From NCBI GenBank assembly GCA_020205615.1, contig JAINUW010000730.1, forward strand, positions 62,001-126,000: a stretch of DNA of 64,000 nt, in the 5' to 3' direction. Both the position numbers and the translations under genes were made by a program. Under the pieces are notes generated by a model. That model searched no databases. It saw nothing but the letters and a program-made list of their open reading frames with translations, and had not been told where the DNA came from. Below are positions 23,681 to 34,232 of this stretch, piece by piece (the first letter of the stretch is position 1; every line of letters begins with the position of its first letter). The stretch comes from Panax quinquefolius (Eukaryota > Streptophyta > Magnoliopsida > Apiales > Araliaceae).

Positions 23681-23958
23681 GAGCTTAGGTTAGAATTGAA
23701 AATTACACCGTAAACCCAAGTTTTTCTCTATTTCTCTCTCGATATTTTGAGCGTATTCTTGTGAGTATTTTGAGTATACTTTGAGTATAGCTATACTAAG
23801 GCAAGTTCAAGTCATAACCTATATCCAGGTTTCAACTAAGTCATTGTCTTTTCGAGGTAAGGGATGTTATTTTATTCGAAAATGATATTATTTCTTCAAT
23901 ATCATTATGCCGAAATATTGGTTGGAAATTTTTATCAAATTTGGAACTTTTTCATGTC

Positions 23959-24058
23959 AGAGTTACTATTCACGAGTTACTATTCACGAGTTACTATTCA
24001 CGAGTTACTATTCATGAGTTATTATTCACGAGTTACTATTCATTTAGTACTATTCACT
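23959..24058 (+). repeat. GAGTTACTATTCAC minisatellite
   Basis: About six near-perfect 14-15 base units stand in tandem, and a single unit recurs at about 24104. The matching array in the 3' LTR (29452-29571) has about eight units and slightly different sequence. Confidence 0.88.
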
Positions 24059-25121
24059 TAAGCGTGAAGATATTTTTTGTAAAATTTCTATCTTTTGGTG
24101 TTGGAGTTACTATTCACGATACTGCAAGACTATTCATTCTAGAAAAATGAAATTTTTTCTTTTTGTTCAAAATATCTATTACGGATACTAGTTTTGATTG
24201 TATCCATGTTTTGATCATTCTTGAATTTTACTCCACTCTGATTACTTATGAAGTATTTTTGAACTTGGATTGTTTAAAATACGAATCCTTAATATTTGTT
24301 CTTTTGTTTCATTGGATTCGTTTCCTTTAAAATATTTTTCATCATCCTCGGTCCTAAATGATGATATTATTGAATATCTTTAGCTTTGTAGTGCAAAGAT
24401 GAATGATTTTTTGATGAATATCTTTGGCCGTAGAGCAAAGATGAATAGGTGTTGAGATGAACATGACTCATCGATTAATATCTTTTCGCCCGTAGTACAA
24501 AGATGAGCAGTGTTTAGATGAACATGATTAATCGATGAATATCTTTGGCTGAAAGTGCAAAGATGAATATTTGATTCCAGATATATATTGATTGATGTTA
24601 CAGTGGATAAAATATCGACGATGAACTTTTAAATTCATATATAGAAGATAGTAGTTTGCATTCTCTACTTAACTCTTCTAATGAATTGTTGTTTCATATG
24701 ATTGTTGATTTAAAACCTGGTTGTCTATTGTATTCTATTAGATTTTTCCTGTTGAAGACTAACGATAATTTGTTGTATATTATCTTAGTCATAATATTCT
24801 TTTATGGGCTAGTTGAGCTCACCCTTTTCCTTGTTGTTCCATTTTTCTTCTCGTGAGGCGAGAATGTATGAGTATTAGTCTGGGTATGGAATGAAGGTTC
24901 TAGAGAGAGTTGTTTAGTAGTCCTCACCATTTTTGTAAAATAATGTATTAATAATTATGATGGGGATTTATTTGCGTGTGGATATTGTCTAGATGGCAAT
25001 ATCTCGTATTTAAACTCACAGGTTTATATGTTGTAATAATAAAGTTGTAGTTATTTTCGTACCATGTATTTGGCGACTCGAATGGGTTGGATGGAATGGA
25101 CCTATTTTGGGGCGCCACGCG

Positions 25122-25136
25122 GTTGGTATCGAGCTT
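25122..25136 (+). promoter_or_regulatory. primer-binding site of gypsy element 2
   Basis: TTGGTATCGAGCTTAGG follows the 5' LTR and corresponds to the initiator-tRNA(Met) site TGGTATCAGAGC with one or two changes. The reverse gypsy element at 52411-52424 has the cleaner GGTATCAGAGCTTAGG. Confidence 0.75.
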
Positions 25137-25308
25137 AGGGATATGATCTCTAGCGGAGATGGGGAATAGAACTAGGAGGGGAGAGAAGAGTAAATCCTTC
25201 GTTAGTGTGTCCTACCTAAGCTTATTTGTTGGTTGGTCATAATATAGTGGGTATTATGTGATTTGTTAATTTATTTAATTAACCCTTGTTTTTATGATAG
25301 TTTTAAGA

Positions 25309-26010
25309 ATGGCATTTGTTGAGAACGTTAACAATGGAGTGAATGAGATCGTGGAGACACCTCTAATCGCCAACCGGGATAATGTGATGTCCGTGAAGAA
25401 GGAATTAGAGATATCCATGGTGAGTGAAGAATTGATAGTTGCACCTTTAGAGATAGTCGCAGAGGTAACAAATGAGAGTGAGGAAGAAGAAGAAGAAGAA
25501 GAAGAGGTACCTGAAGAGAGTTTATTAGAGGTATTTTATGATCAAAATGTAGAATTGCAAAATCGTATTCATGAGTTAGAAGAGCAGGCTGAAGAATTGC
25601 AGGCAGACGTGGAGCAAAAGGATGCAACGATTCAAGCTTATGTTACCCGATATGTGATGCTTGAACAGAAGCACTCTTTGGCAGAGTATAAGATGATAAA
25701 GTTGGAATCTGAGCTGAAAGAAGAAATAACTGAACGAGTAAGAATGAGTGATGCATGGGTAAAAGCCGCACGACGCGTTGATATTATGGAAAGAGATGTC
25801 CAATCTAAAAAGAGAAGATTTAACGATGACGGAAGACGCGTCAAAGCAAAGATCAAAGACCAAAGAAAAATTCTAGGGAAGAGAATGATCTTGATTAGAT
25901 GCCACAGATGCGAGAGGAGGGACATATAAGGTCAAACTGCTCAAAGCCTTCCAAGGTATGTTTTAGTTGTGGAAAAGATGGTCACATAGCTCAATTTTGT
26001 CTTATAAGCG
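25309..26010 (+). pseudogene. gag: gypsy element 2 gag: acidic/coiled-coil N-terminus joined to knuckles, capsid core missing
   Basis: Start chosen at the ATG at 25309 (MAFVENVNNGVNE), 9 bases after a possible splice acceptor at 25299-25300. About 60 residues in comes a run of nine Glu, then a strongly heptad-like stretch (DQNVELQNRIHELEEQAEEL, then LEQKHSLAEYKMIKLESELK), predicted coiled coil. It then passes straight to a basic segment and two CCHC knuckles, the first at CHRCER (about 25900) and the second CFSCGKDGHIAQFC (about 25960-26000, another frame). The YWW-type capsid core seen in element 1 is not there. A stop at 25927-25929 and a frameshift separate the knuckles. The N-terminal part recurs in the reverse element at 51800-52239. 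Confidence 0.8.
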
Positions 26011-26059
26011 AAATCAAGTCCGGTTGGGGACGTTGGCACCAGAGGATCTGACAGTAAAA

Positions 26060-26530
26060 GTCAAAGTCAACGACATCGGTAGAAGCGTTTTCGTGACTTC
26101 TCAAAAAGCGAGGAACCCGAACGAAGTTAGCAGGTTAGTTAATTATAAATTCTCGCGAAGTTTATACCTTACTAGAATCTGGGTTCTACCCATTCTTTTA
26201 TCTCTCTTGCTTACGCTCAACGCTTGAACTTGACTACGGAGAAATTAGACTTTGACCTATTTATGGAGACTCAGTTAGAGAAACTTTCATTACATCCGTT
26301 GTTTAGAAATCTTGCTTGATTCAGTTGGCACTATCACATTACCCGTTAACCTTATTTCTATAGAGATATTTGCTTTTGATGTGATTTTAAGGTTAACTAC
26401 TCATCATGCCGAAATTGATTACTTTCGTAAGGTTGTTAGTTTTCATATTCCTAAGCAACCGTTATTCAATTCAAGCAATTAAACCATCAGTAGTCAAACA
26501 TTTTCATATCAAGCCATGAAGTCATTCGTT
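26060..26530 (+). pseudogene. pro: gypsy element 2 protease remnant
   Basis: VFVTSQKARNPNE near 26088 matches the block before the protease in element 1. Then EVYTLLESGSTHSFIS-like sequence near 26155-26210 replaces the catalytic Asp-Thr-Gly with Glu-Ser-Gly and needs frame changes to read. Further small deletions follow, and the ILG-W motif is shortened. Clearly inactive. Confidence 0.75.
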
Positions 26531-27330
26531 TATTACGGATGTCAAGTTTTCTTAGTCCATGTTATGGATTTGAATAAAGACACGCCGATTTGAATAATAT
26601 TCTGTTGTTATTGATTTTTCCGACATATTTCTGAAGAATTTCGCTTACTTCCAAAGATCGATATTAAATTTTGTATTGACTTTGAACCCAATTACAAAAC
26701 TCATTTCTAAAATCTCATATCGAATGGCTCTATTGAACTTTGAGTTAAAATTCAACTATAGAATTTGGTACCTAAGCCTTTATCGATGACTTCCTTTGTG
26801 GAATGCAACAAGCCGCATCTCTCGTAGGGGACACCATATTCGCATGCGATAGTAAACCGATAGGTGTCATTGTAACGTGTTATCCAAGGTTGGGATATGA
26901 GTCACAATTGAGAACAACCTAAATTCAGAATCGAAATACGTAGCTTTCTAGGCTTAGTTGGTTATTATCGGAGATTCGTTGAAGGATATTCTCGAATCGC
27001 TATTCCATTAACGCAGCTGACTCGTAGAGATACAAAATTCAAATGGAGCAAGGAATGTGGTAAGAGCTTCGAAGAACTCAAGAGGAGACTCATTTCAGCA
27101 CATGTTCTGAACATGCCATCCTGGAAAAGCGAACGTGGTAGCTGACGTGTTGAGTAGAAGATCGTATACAAATACGAGTACGATATTGTCAAAGACTCAT
27201 TTCGTATAATATACAAATAATAGAGATGGAGATGAAAACTCTAGGTACCCACGTGATGATATACGAGTACGTGATGATATACGAGTATAATCGACTTTAA
27301 TCGATAAAGTTAAAGTTGTTCAAGCTACAC
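26531..27330 (+). pseudogene. pol (RT-RH): gypsy element 2 RT/RNase H remnant with large deletions
   Basis: RT fingers are scrambled at 26600-26900 and the palm motifs A to C are not found. The thumb is clear near 26935-27110: [20 protein letters not shown], then LTQLTRRDTKFKWSKECGKS. RNase H is reduced to its last residues (NVVADVLSRRS, about 27130-27165). The following bases match the linker of element 1 (TLIDK near 27295). Catalysis is impossible. Confidence 0.8.
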
Positions 27331-27795
27331 ACCGGAGCTGATGAATTTGAAGAAGGAGGTGCAAGAAGTTGTTATTTCAAAAGCGAGAATCGGTGAGGTG
27401 AGGAAAGCTCAAAACTTCGATTTATTAATCCAATTGAAATTCTCGATCGAATAGGAACTATGGCCTATAGACTCGTTTTATCGCCAAGTATGACGCGTGT
27501 TCATAACGTTTTTCACGTATCGATGTTACGTAAATATGTGGACGACCCGAACCACGTCATTGAGTTAGAACCGGACGAGATAGCCAAGACTTAACGCACG
27601 AGGAGGTACTGTCAAGATCTTGGATAGGAAAGAACATGTCCCTATGTCTTGAGGTTATACCACAAGTTAAAGTTTTATGGAGAAACCATGCTATTGAGGA
27701 AATGACCGGGAGTTGGAAACGGAAATGAAAGCGAGGTATTCTCATCTTTGAAACACTGTATGTATCACGTCAATTTCGGGGACGAAATTTCATAA
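27331..27795 (+). pseudogene. pol (IN): gypsy element 2 integrase tail and chromodomain
   Basis: The integrase zinc region and catalytic core are absent. Readable after the deletion are a GPF-module remnant with MAYRLVLSPSM, FHVSMLRKYVDDPNHVIELE (about 27510-27575), EEVPVKILDRKEHV, and the chromodomain-like VIPQVKVLWRNHAIEEMT with its end at about 27750. Element 1 has the same modules with more complete frames. Confidence 0.82.
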
Positions 27796-27804
27796 GAAGG
27801 GAGG
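27792..27804 (+). promoter_or_regulatory. polypurine tract of gypsy element 2
   Basis: aagaagggaggt lies directly before the 3' LTR, as in element 1. Confidence 0.78.
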
Positions 27805-30625
27805 TCAGAAGACCCCAAATTATTAATAAATGAAATTTATTTTCCTCTATTTATTATTTTGAAATAGTAAGGGTTGATTTGATTAATGTGGATAGTTATG
27901 GGTAAAATACGCAAATATTTCGAATAAGCAAGTGGTTATAAAATATTCATTATTATTTGGGAATATTCGTTTGGTCGTGGAATATTCGCATCTTGTGGGA
28001 ATATTATTTACTGACTGTAGTAGCCTTTTGTGGGCCCTATAACTGAAAAGCGATTGGATGAAGAAAACGACAAATATAAGTTGTTTATAAATAAGCGGCG
28101 TAGTTATTACAATTAATACTATTGGAATAACGGTGGTTAAAACACACTAATCTCGCGTTGTTGAACAACAAGTAGACTGCGGTATTGCACCAATTATTGA
28201 TTCTTACGTAAGAAGGCACTACTCAATAATTGTTACGGTAATTATCGCTCAAGATTTTATTTTATTGATTCAATAATTCTTTGATTGATATTTTATATTA
28301 CTATTGTTTCAATAAATTGTCATTACGCAAAGATTTTCCATTATCAGAGCAATAATTCATATTATCTGAATAATATTATTGGATAACATTATTGACAATG
28401 TCTAGAAAGTTCTGCTCTCAGGAGAGGTTTGGTCACCTAATCAATGGCACCAAGAAAGAGAAATTCTTATCGAAAGCCCCTCTTTCCGGGAACTACTGGT
28501 TGCCAAGATCTTGTGATTCTGTAATATTATTTGTGAATAATTAATTATTAATTTATATGATGAGGAAAATATTGATTTTATGTGGATATAGATGGAGAAA
28601 ATTTTTAAAATGACAATTGTTGAAAATTAATATTTTATCATTTTCTGATAAAATAATTCATTTAAATATATTATTTTAATAATATATTAATGGTGATATT
28701 TTTATAATGAATGTGGGATATATGAGTATATGAGGAGGAAGAGTATTTTTGTGGCATTAAATGTTTAACACATATTTTGTGTGTTGGTGGACACAATTAT
28801 TGACCGAAATTTGATTATAGCTTGTAAAATCGCCCGTTTGTGGATTTCGGTCAATTTCTGTTTGGAATTTGGAAAATCTTTCTTCTGCAAAGTTGTAGAG
28901 AATTGAATTTCCTATAAAAACTCGCGAGATTCGAATTTTCTGACAAAAGGGCTATTTATTATGAATTATTGAAGTTTGAGTTCAAATAATTGATTTTGGG
29001 AGTTTTAATTAATTATTTTGAGAAAACGTTTTTGGTGAGTTTGTGAACCTCATTTAACATGTGCTATGGCTGAAATCAGATTTCAAAGGTGGGTTAAGGA
29101 ATTTTGTTTATAAATAATATTATTATATTCAATTTTCTACTTTGGTGTTTCTAAACATTTTCCTATAAATAGGAGCTTAGGTTAGAATTGAAAATTACAC
29201 CGTAAGCTCAAGTTTTCTCTATTTCTCTCTCGATATTTTGAGCGTATTCTTGTGAGTATTTTGAGTATACTTTGAGTATAGCTATACGGTGCAAGTTCAA
29301 GTCATAGCTTTATATCCTGTTTCAACTAAGTAATCATTTGTCTTCGAGGTAAGTGGATGTTATTTTATTCGAAAATGATATTATTTCTTCAATATCATTA
29401 TGCCGAAATATTGGTTGGAAATTTTATCAAATTTGGAACTTTTTCATGCTCTGAGTTCTTATTCACGAGTTACTATTCACGAGTTACTATTCATGAGTTA
29501 CTATTCACGAAGTTACTATTCATGAGTTACTATTCACGAGTTACTATTCACGAGTACTATTCACTTAAGCGTGAAGATATTTTTGTAAAATTTCTATCTT
29601 TTGGTGTCTGAGTTACTATTCACGATATCTAAGACTATTCACCGAAAAATGAAATTTTTCTTTTTGTCCAAAATATCTATTCGGATACTAGTTTTGATTG
29701 TATCCATGTTTTGATCATTCTTGAATTTTACTCCACTCGATTACTTATGAAGTATTTTTGAACTTGGATTGTTTAAAATACTGAATCCTTAATATTTGTT
29801 CTTTTGTTTCTTTGGATTCGTTTCCTTTAAAATATTTTTCATCATCCTCACCCTAAATGATGATATTATCGAATATCTTTGGCTCGTAGTGCAAAGATGA
29901 ATGATTTCTTGATGAATATCTTTGATTCGTAGTGCAAAAGATGAACAGTGTTGAGATAAACATGACCTCATCGATTAATATCTTTTGGCGTGTAGTACAA
30001 AGATGAAGCAGTGTTTAGATGAACATGACTAATCGATGAATATCTTTGGCTCAGTAGTAAAAAGATGAATATTTGATTCGAGATATATATTGATTGATGT
30101 TACAGGATAAAATATCGACGATGAACTTTTAAATTCATATATAGAAGATAGTAGTTTGCATTCTCTACTTAACTCTTCTAATGAATTGTTGTTTCCACTG
30201 CGCATTGTTGATTTAAAACCGGTTGTCTATCAGTATTCTATTAGATTTTTCCTGTTGAAGACTAACGATAATTTGTTGTATATTATCTTAGTCATAATAT
30301 TCTTTATTGGGCTAGTTGAGCTCACCCTTTTCCTTGTTGTTCCATTTTTCTTCTCGTGGAGGCGAGAATGTAGCTTAGTACTAGTGGGGGTATGGAATGA
30401 AGGTTCTAGAGAGAGTTGTTTAGTAGTCCTCACCATTTTTGTAAAATAATGTATCAATAATTATGATGGGGATTTATTTGCGTGTGGATATTGTCTAGAT
30501 GGCAATATCTGTATTTAAACTCACAGTTTATATGTTGTAATAATAAAGTTGTAGTTATTTCTGTACCATGTATTTGGCGACTCAGAATGGGTTGGATGGA
30601 ATGGACTTATTTTGGGGGCGTCACA
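27805..30625 (+). repeat. 3' LTR of gypsy element 2
   Basis: It starts cagaagaccccaaattatta (terminal tgta changed to caga) and ends ggggcgtcaca before the target copy catta. It carries TATA 29164-29170, donor-like cgaggtaagt at 29346, the gagttactattcac array at 29452-29571 and gtagtgcaaagatga repeats at 29870-30070. Many differences from the 5' LTR are small indels or substitutions at CG and CTG/CAG-type sites. Confidence 0.9.
29452..29571 (+). repeat. GAGTTACTATTCAC minisatellite, 3' LTR
   Basis: About eight units of 14-15 bases with one imperfect unit (cgaagttactattcatg). Homologous to 23959-24058. Confidence 0.88.
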
Positions 30626-31220
30626 CATTATCTCCATGTACAACTTATTATACCCAAGCATACCCTTTGATATACCTTAAGGGTCTTAAGGAATAAGTCA
30701 AAGTATAACTCATCATACACAAGATACTATGATGATCTCAAGTCCAAGGATTACTTGTACTACTATCACTACAGGAATTCCTATTGACAGGCAAGTAAAA
30801 CTCCATTAAGTATTCCTTAGCGAGCCACGATCAGTGAACTTATTCTCTAATAAGCACCTACATACTTGCTTTAGTGTCTCCGCACAAATGATCATGAGAT
30901 CAATCATCCTCATCCAATGAGCAAGCAACGTATGTACCAATCTATCCGGATTCACTAATCCCCAATTTAGTAATCCAATGATTGGGAACTATTTTAGTTT
31001 TAAGCTTTCTAAGAATTTAGATCTCATTAGAATGATCATCATCATTATTCTAAAAGCATTGCTTAAAACTATGGGTTTATCACATATTATAAAACAAAGA
31101 TCATGTAGATAATTAAAAGCCTTTAATAAATTAATACTTTTTATTAATAAATGAATAAGATTATTACAAAGTATATGCTTTATCATCAAACATGATTGGC
31201 TTGTGTGCATACTACTTTCA
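30626..31220 (-). repeat. left LTR of copia B, part 2
   Basis: Resumes with the duplicated catta followed by tctccatgtacaacttatta and ends ..catactactttca at 31220. Continuity with part 1 is shown by the intact right LTR. Confidence 0.9.
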
Positions 31221-32150
31221 ATCTCCCACTTGCACTAAAGTCAATCGTCATGGTATCTCATACTCTTCTTCTCTAAGTGACGATTATCCTGCTATTAGAT
31301 AAGCTTTAGTTAATGGATATGTAATGTTGTTCATTAGAGTCCACTATCTCTATAGTGATTTCCCATCTTTCAATGATTCTAATAATCAAATGAAAGTGCC
31401 ACAACACATGTTTAGATCCAAGATGAGACTTAGGAACTATTCCTAGTTTCAGTAATGAACTTTTCATCCAAACAATCAACTTGCAACTTCATTTATAGCT
31501 ATATACTTTGTCTTTATCACTAAACCAAAGAACTTTTTGTCTTTGTTTGGAACCTTTCAAATTCAATCGCACCATCGATCATGGTAACACTTTACCTTAA
31601 AGTGAATTTTTCGTCGTCGTCTTGGTGCATCGAAAAAACTTGAGTCATTAAGCCCTCTAGTTTTAATTTAGACCCACCATGAATATGATCACATCCTTAG
31701 TGCTTAGGTTAAGCACTTTAGATGTTTTTCACGACTCACAAAGTGAACTTCTCCGAATATGGTCGATCAACATCGTGTCTCGTATATTTCATTACATACA
31801 TGATTGTCACTCATGCGATCTCTCTTTTCGGGAGTTTGTGGGGACTATTAAAGAGATACACTCCATAGCTCATCGACATGAGACATCTTTTGGAGTTTTC
31901 CATGCTAAACGACTTTAGCATCAAATGAATATATCGTTCTTGGGTTAAGTTGAGCATCCTTTTAAATCTATCTATATAGATTTTATCCCCAATTAAGATA
32001 CTCTTCCCAAATCATTCGTGGAGGAATGTTTAGACAACTTTATTTTTACTTGATTGTAGCATTGGTATGTTATTCCTCATCCGTAGTATATCAACATATA
32101 ATACTAGAAATTTCACGACGCCTCCCAATCGACCCTTTTGTACACACTAG
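31221..32150 (-). pseudogene. pol (RT-RH): copia B RNase H and RT C-terminal remnant
   Basis: A polypurine tract (CAAGTGGGAGAT on the minus strand) lies at 31221-31232. RNase H follows in broken frames. The RT tail shows AMENSKRC-like and SKHSS-like pieces near 31900-32030 and a worn catalytic box near 32090 (TATGTTGATAT, a YVD-type remnant with the second Asp lost). Immediately upstream the sequence jumps at about 32140-32160 to the integrase-RT linker, so the fingers and palm are missing. The same junction occurs in copia C. Confidence 0.75.
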
Positions 32151-32155
32151 AAGTC

Positions 32156-32400
32156 TTACATCATCTCATGTAACTCTGGATCATCATCTTCATGATGATG
32201 TACCTCATCATCATCATCCATGATGAATCCATACCTCCTAGGTATCTTTAGTACTATTCCGCATTTACGATTCTTTTGTGGTACAATAGGTCTATCTACT
32301 GAGTTCCTCTTATTTGACTTATAGTGTTTTGTGGTTCTTGAACTCTTCAAGATCTATTATCCTCCCACTAGCCCCTTCAATAATAAACACCTTTATCTTA
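32156..32400 (-). pseudogene. copia B integrase-RT linker
   Basis: The open stretch 32156-32350 reads RPIVPQKNRKCGIV, PRRYGFIMDDDDEVHHHEDD and DPEL. It corresponds to the proline/arginine-rich RYGF linker that normally precedes copia RT, followed by an acidic stretch. Here it leads into the RT tail after only a few codons. Confidence 0.75.
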
Positions 32401-32990
32401 GAAGGCAGCGTGTTTCGCAACAAACACCTTTTGCTAAGTAGGATTATAGAACATATACCCTAAACTTACTTTAGGATGTCCCACATATCGACACTTATAA
32501 AATCTTGTCCCAAGCTTATCCTTTGAAACCTTTTCACATAAGTTGGACAACCCCTTATCTTAACATACTTAAGATTAGGAATCTTCCCTGTCCATAACTT
32601 TTATGGAGTCTTGGGGTCGGATTTTGAGGTTACCATTTTCGTAGATATGCAGCCATTTCTAGGACATGATCCTAGAAGTATACTGGAATGTCGGTAAAAT
32701 AATTATGGACCGTACCATGTCCAACAAGGTACGATTTTTCCTTTCAGATACATCAATCAATTATTGCGTATCAGGATGTGTCCATTATGAGAAAACCATT
32801 TGAGATGATCTAGAAACTTATTGCACAAGTATTTATTCCTTGATCTAATCAAAGAATCTTAATACATTGTCAATTTGTTTCACTTCTGAATTCTTTGAAC
32901 CTTTCAAATAATTCACACTTGTATTTCAGCAAATACACACATTCAACTCTTTGAATGATCATCTCCTTTTCTTATACTAATTTGTTCAAT
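32400..32990 (-). pseudogene. pol (IN): copia B integrase, C-terminal two thirds
   Basis: Minus-strand fragments read MVRSMM near 32710, PVYF, then AAYLLN-like and TPYELW-like positions near 32600, WGCPTY-like (LSNLCEKVSKDKLGTRF near 32500), and YYDPxxxKVFV-type sequence near 32430. The upstream core (32700-32990) is compressed compared with copia A. Frames are broken throughout. Confidence 0.65.
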
Positions 32991-33420
32991 ATGCAAAATT
33001 ATTTTCATGTAAGTCAAGTATACAAAATTTATTAAGTAATATTCCAGTTCTATACAAAACATTATTATTATAAATAGAACAACAATTGCTCTTAATTACA
33101 ATACCAAAGATTTCATTGTCCAACAATAAAATAGAAATAATATTTTTAACAAGAACTGGAATACAATAACAACTTATTGACTTAATAGATTTTCCTGTAG
33201 GCATTGCTAAACTATAAGTTTCTATGGCTAATGCAGCAACCTTTGCTTCATTTTCCACACATAGGATTACTTATCTTTGTTTAACTTTCTACTTCTGCTT
33301 GGTCCCTTCATAAATCTATATTTATGATAACCAAAGTCGGTATCCAATACCCAAGTAGAACCTTGACTTAAAGAAAAAATTATTTTAAATCATGAACAAA
33401 TTTGTATTTGTAACCAAAAC
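32986..33420 (-). pseudogene. pro: copia B protease/pre-integrase region
   Basis: The 32986-33258 stretch is a 90-residue open frame with AKVAALAIETYSLAMPTGKS, NIISILLLDNEIFGIVIKSN, CCSIYNNNVLYRTGILLN and FCILDLHENN, the part between the protease active site and the GAG-pre-integrase region in copia polyproteins. Upstream, near 33340, STWVLDTDFGYH shows the protease site, with the second Gly of Asp-Thr-Gly changed to Asp. The homologous frame in copia C is 56102-56320. Confidence 0.8.
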
Positions 33421-34232
33421 TTCACTAAGCTTCTTTGGTTAGCCTCTGCAAGATGCTTCTTGCAGTTTCTTTCCAGTGTCCAGGCTTATTGCAGTGGAAG
33501 CAATCTCCTTTACTATCCGTATCAGTTTTGTTCTTATTATCCTTTGTTTTTGCCTTTCTATTTACCTTCTTTGAATCATTCTTCTTTTCAGAAGATCCTT
33601 TGGCCCCTACCTGTAAGACATGGTCTTTCTTGGTTGGAAAGTGACTCTCATCATTTTTCAACATGTTAAGCAAATCAACTAAGCTGATATCTAGCTTGTT
33701 TATATGAAAAATTCACAACAATTGTGAAAGGAGTCCGGAGTGAGTGCAAGATCAAATCTTGGCTCAACTCTCCATCCATGACAAAAACCGGTTGTCCTAA
33801 TTGATCAATCAAATTGATTATGTTAAGAACATTTTATGTCGCACTATAGTGTCATTGGCCATTCTAGATCGGAAGAGCTCCTTAGATATCTCGATATCTA
33901 TCGGCCCTACTTTCCTCACTATCAACTACTTGATGTGCGGGAATATAGTAGGAGCATCCATAGTTTTCACGCCGACGTCAAGCTCTCGTTACTCATGGAT
34001 GCGAGCATGATGCATTGAGCCAATGTGCATCATCTTGCCACTTTCTAAAAGTAGCAATCTCTTCCTCAGAGGCATTATGCGCAACCATTGCGAGGATAGG
34101 TGTATTAAGGACATAAGATAGCTTTTCAAAACTATGAGAACTATTCTCAAATTCCTTAACCAATCCGTTTAATTTGATTACAAGTTAATTTAGCATCTAA
34201 TATGCTTCGCAAATGATAGTAATTTTAGACAT
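33421..34232 (-). pseudogene. gag: copia B gag with CCHC knuckle
   Basis: The start is taken at the minus-strand ATG at 34232, matching copia C's MSKLLST-type start (the codons here are shifted by an extra base). Frames are scattered until 33425-33673, which gives MLNMLKNDESHFPTKKDHVL, a Lys-rich stretch and CFHCNKPGHWKET. The knuckle has three of its four ligands; a small deletion shifts the frame so that the last Cys reads as Ala. Gag would form the particle and bind RNA. Confidence 0.8.

Larger units (their letters stand above)
22352..25118 (+). repeat. 5' LTR of gypsy element 2
   Basis: It starts TGTAAGACCCCAAATTATTAA, with TATA at 23671-23680, donor-like cgaggtaaggg at 23855, gagttactattcac array at 23959-24058 and ggc(cc)gtag repeats at 24365-24565. 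The end is worn (gggcgccacg in place of gggcgtcaca). Compared with the 3' LTR it lacks about 60 bases near 22505-22540. Confidence 0.9.
22352..30625 (+). mobile_element. complete Ty3/gypsy element 2 with perfect 5-bp target duplication
   Basis: 5' LTR 22352-25118, primer-binding site, degenerate gag-pol and 3' LTR 27805-30625 are flanked by catta at 22347-22351 and 30626-30630. The target lies inside copia B's left LTR, so this insertion is younger than copia B. The two LTRs remain similar over almost their whole length, while the 2.7-kb internal region is far shorter than a normal gypsy interior and lacks the gag capsid core, most of RT, RNase H and the integrase core. It probably moved with proteins from another element. 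Confidence 0.93.

Noticed and set aside
25328..25925. Several 95-99 residue frames on the minus strand
   Set aside because: Shadows of the gypsy gag coiled-coil region on the opposite strand; the sense strand carries the recognisable gag and knuckle sequence.
33435..33669. Serine/phenylalanine-rich plus-strand frames, also at 56507-56785
   Set aside because: Antisense of the copia gag knuckle region.
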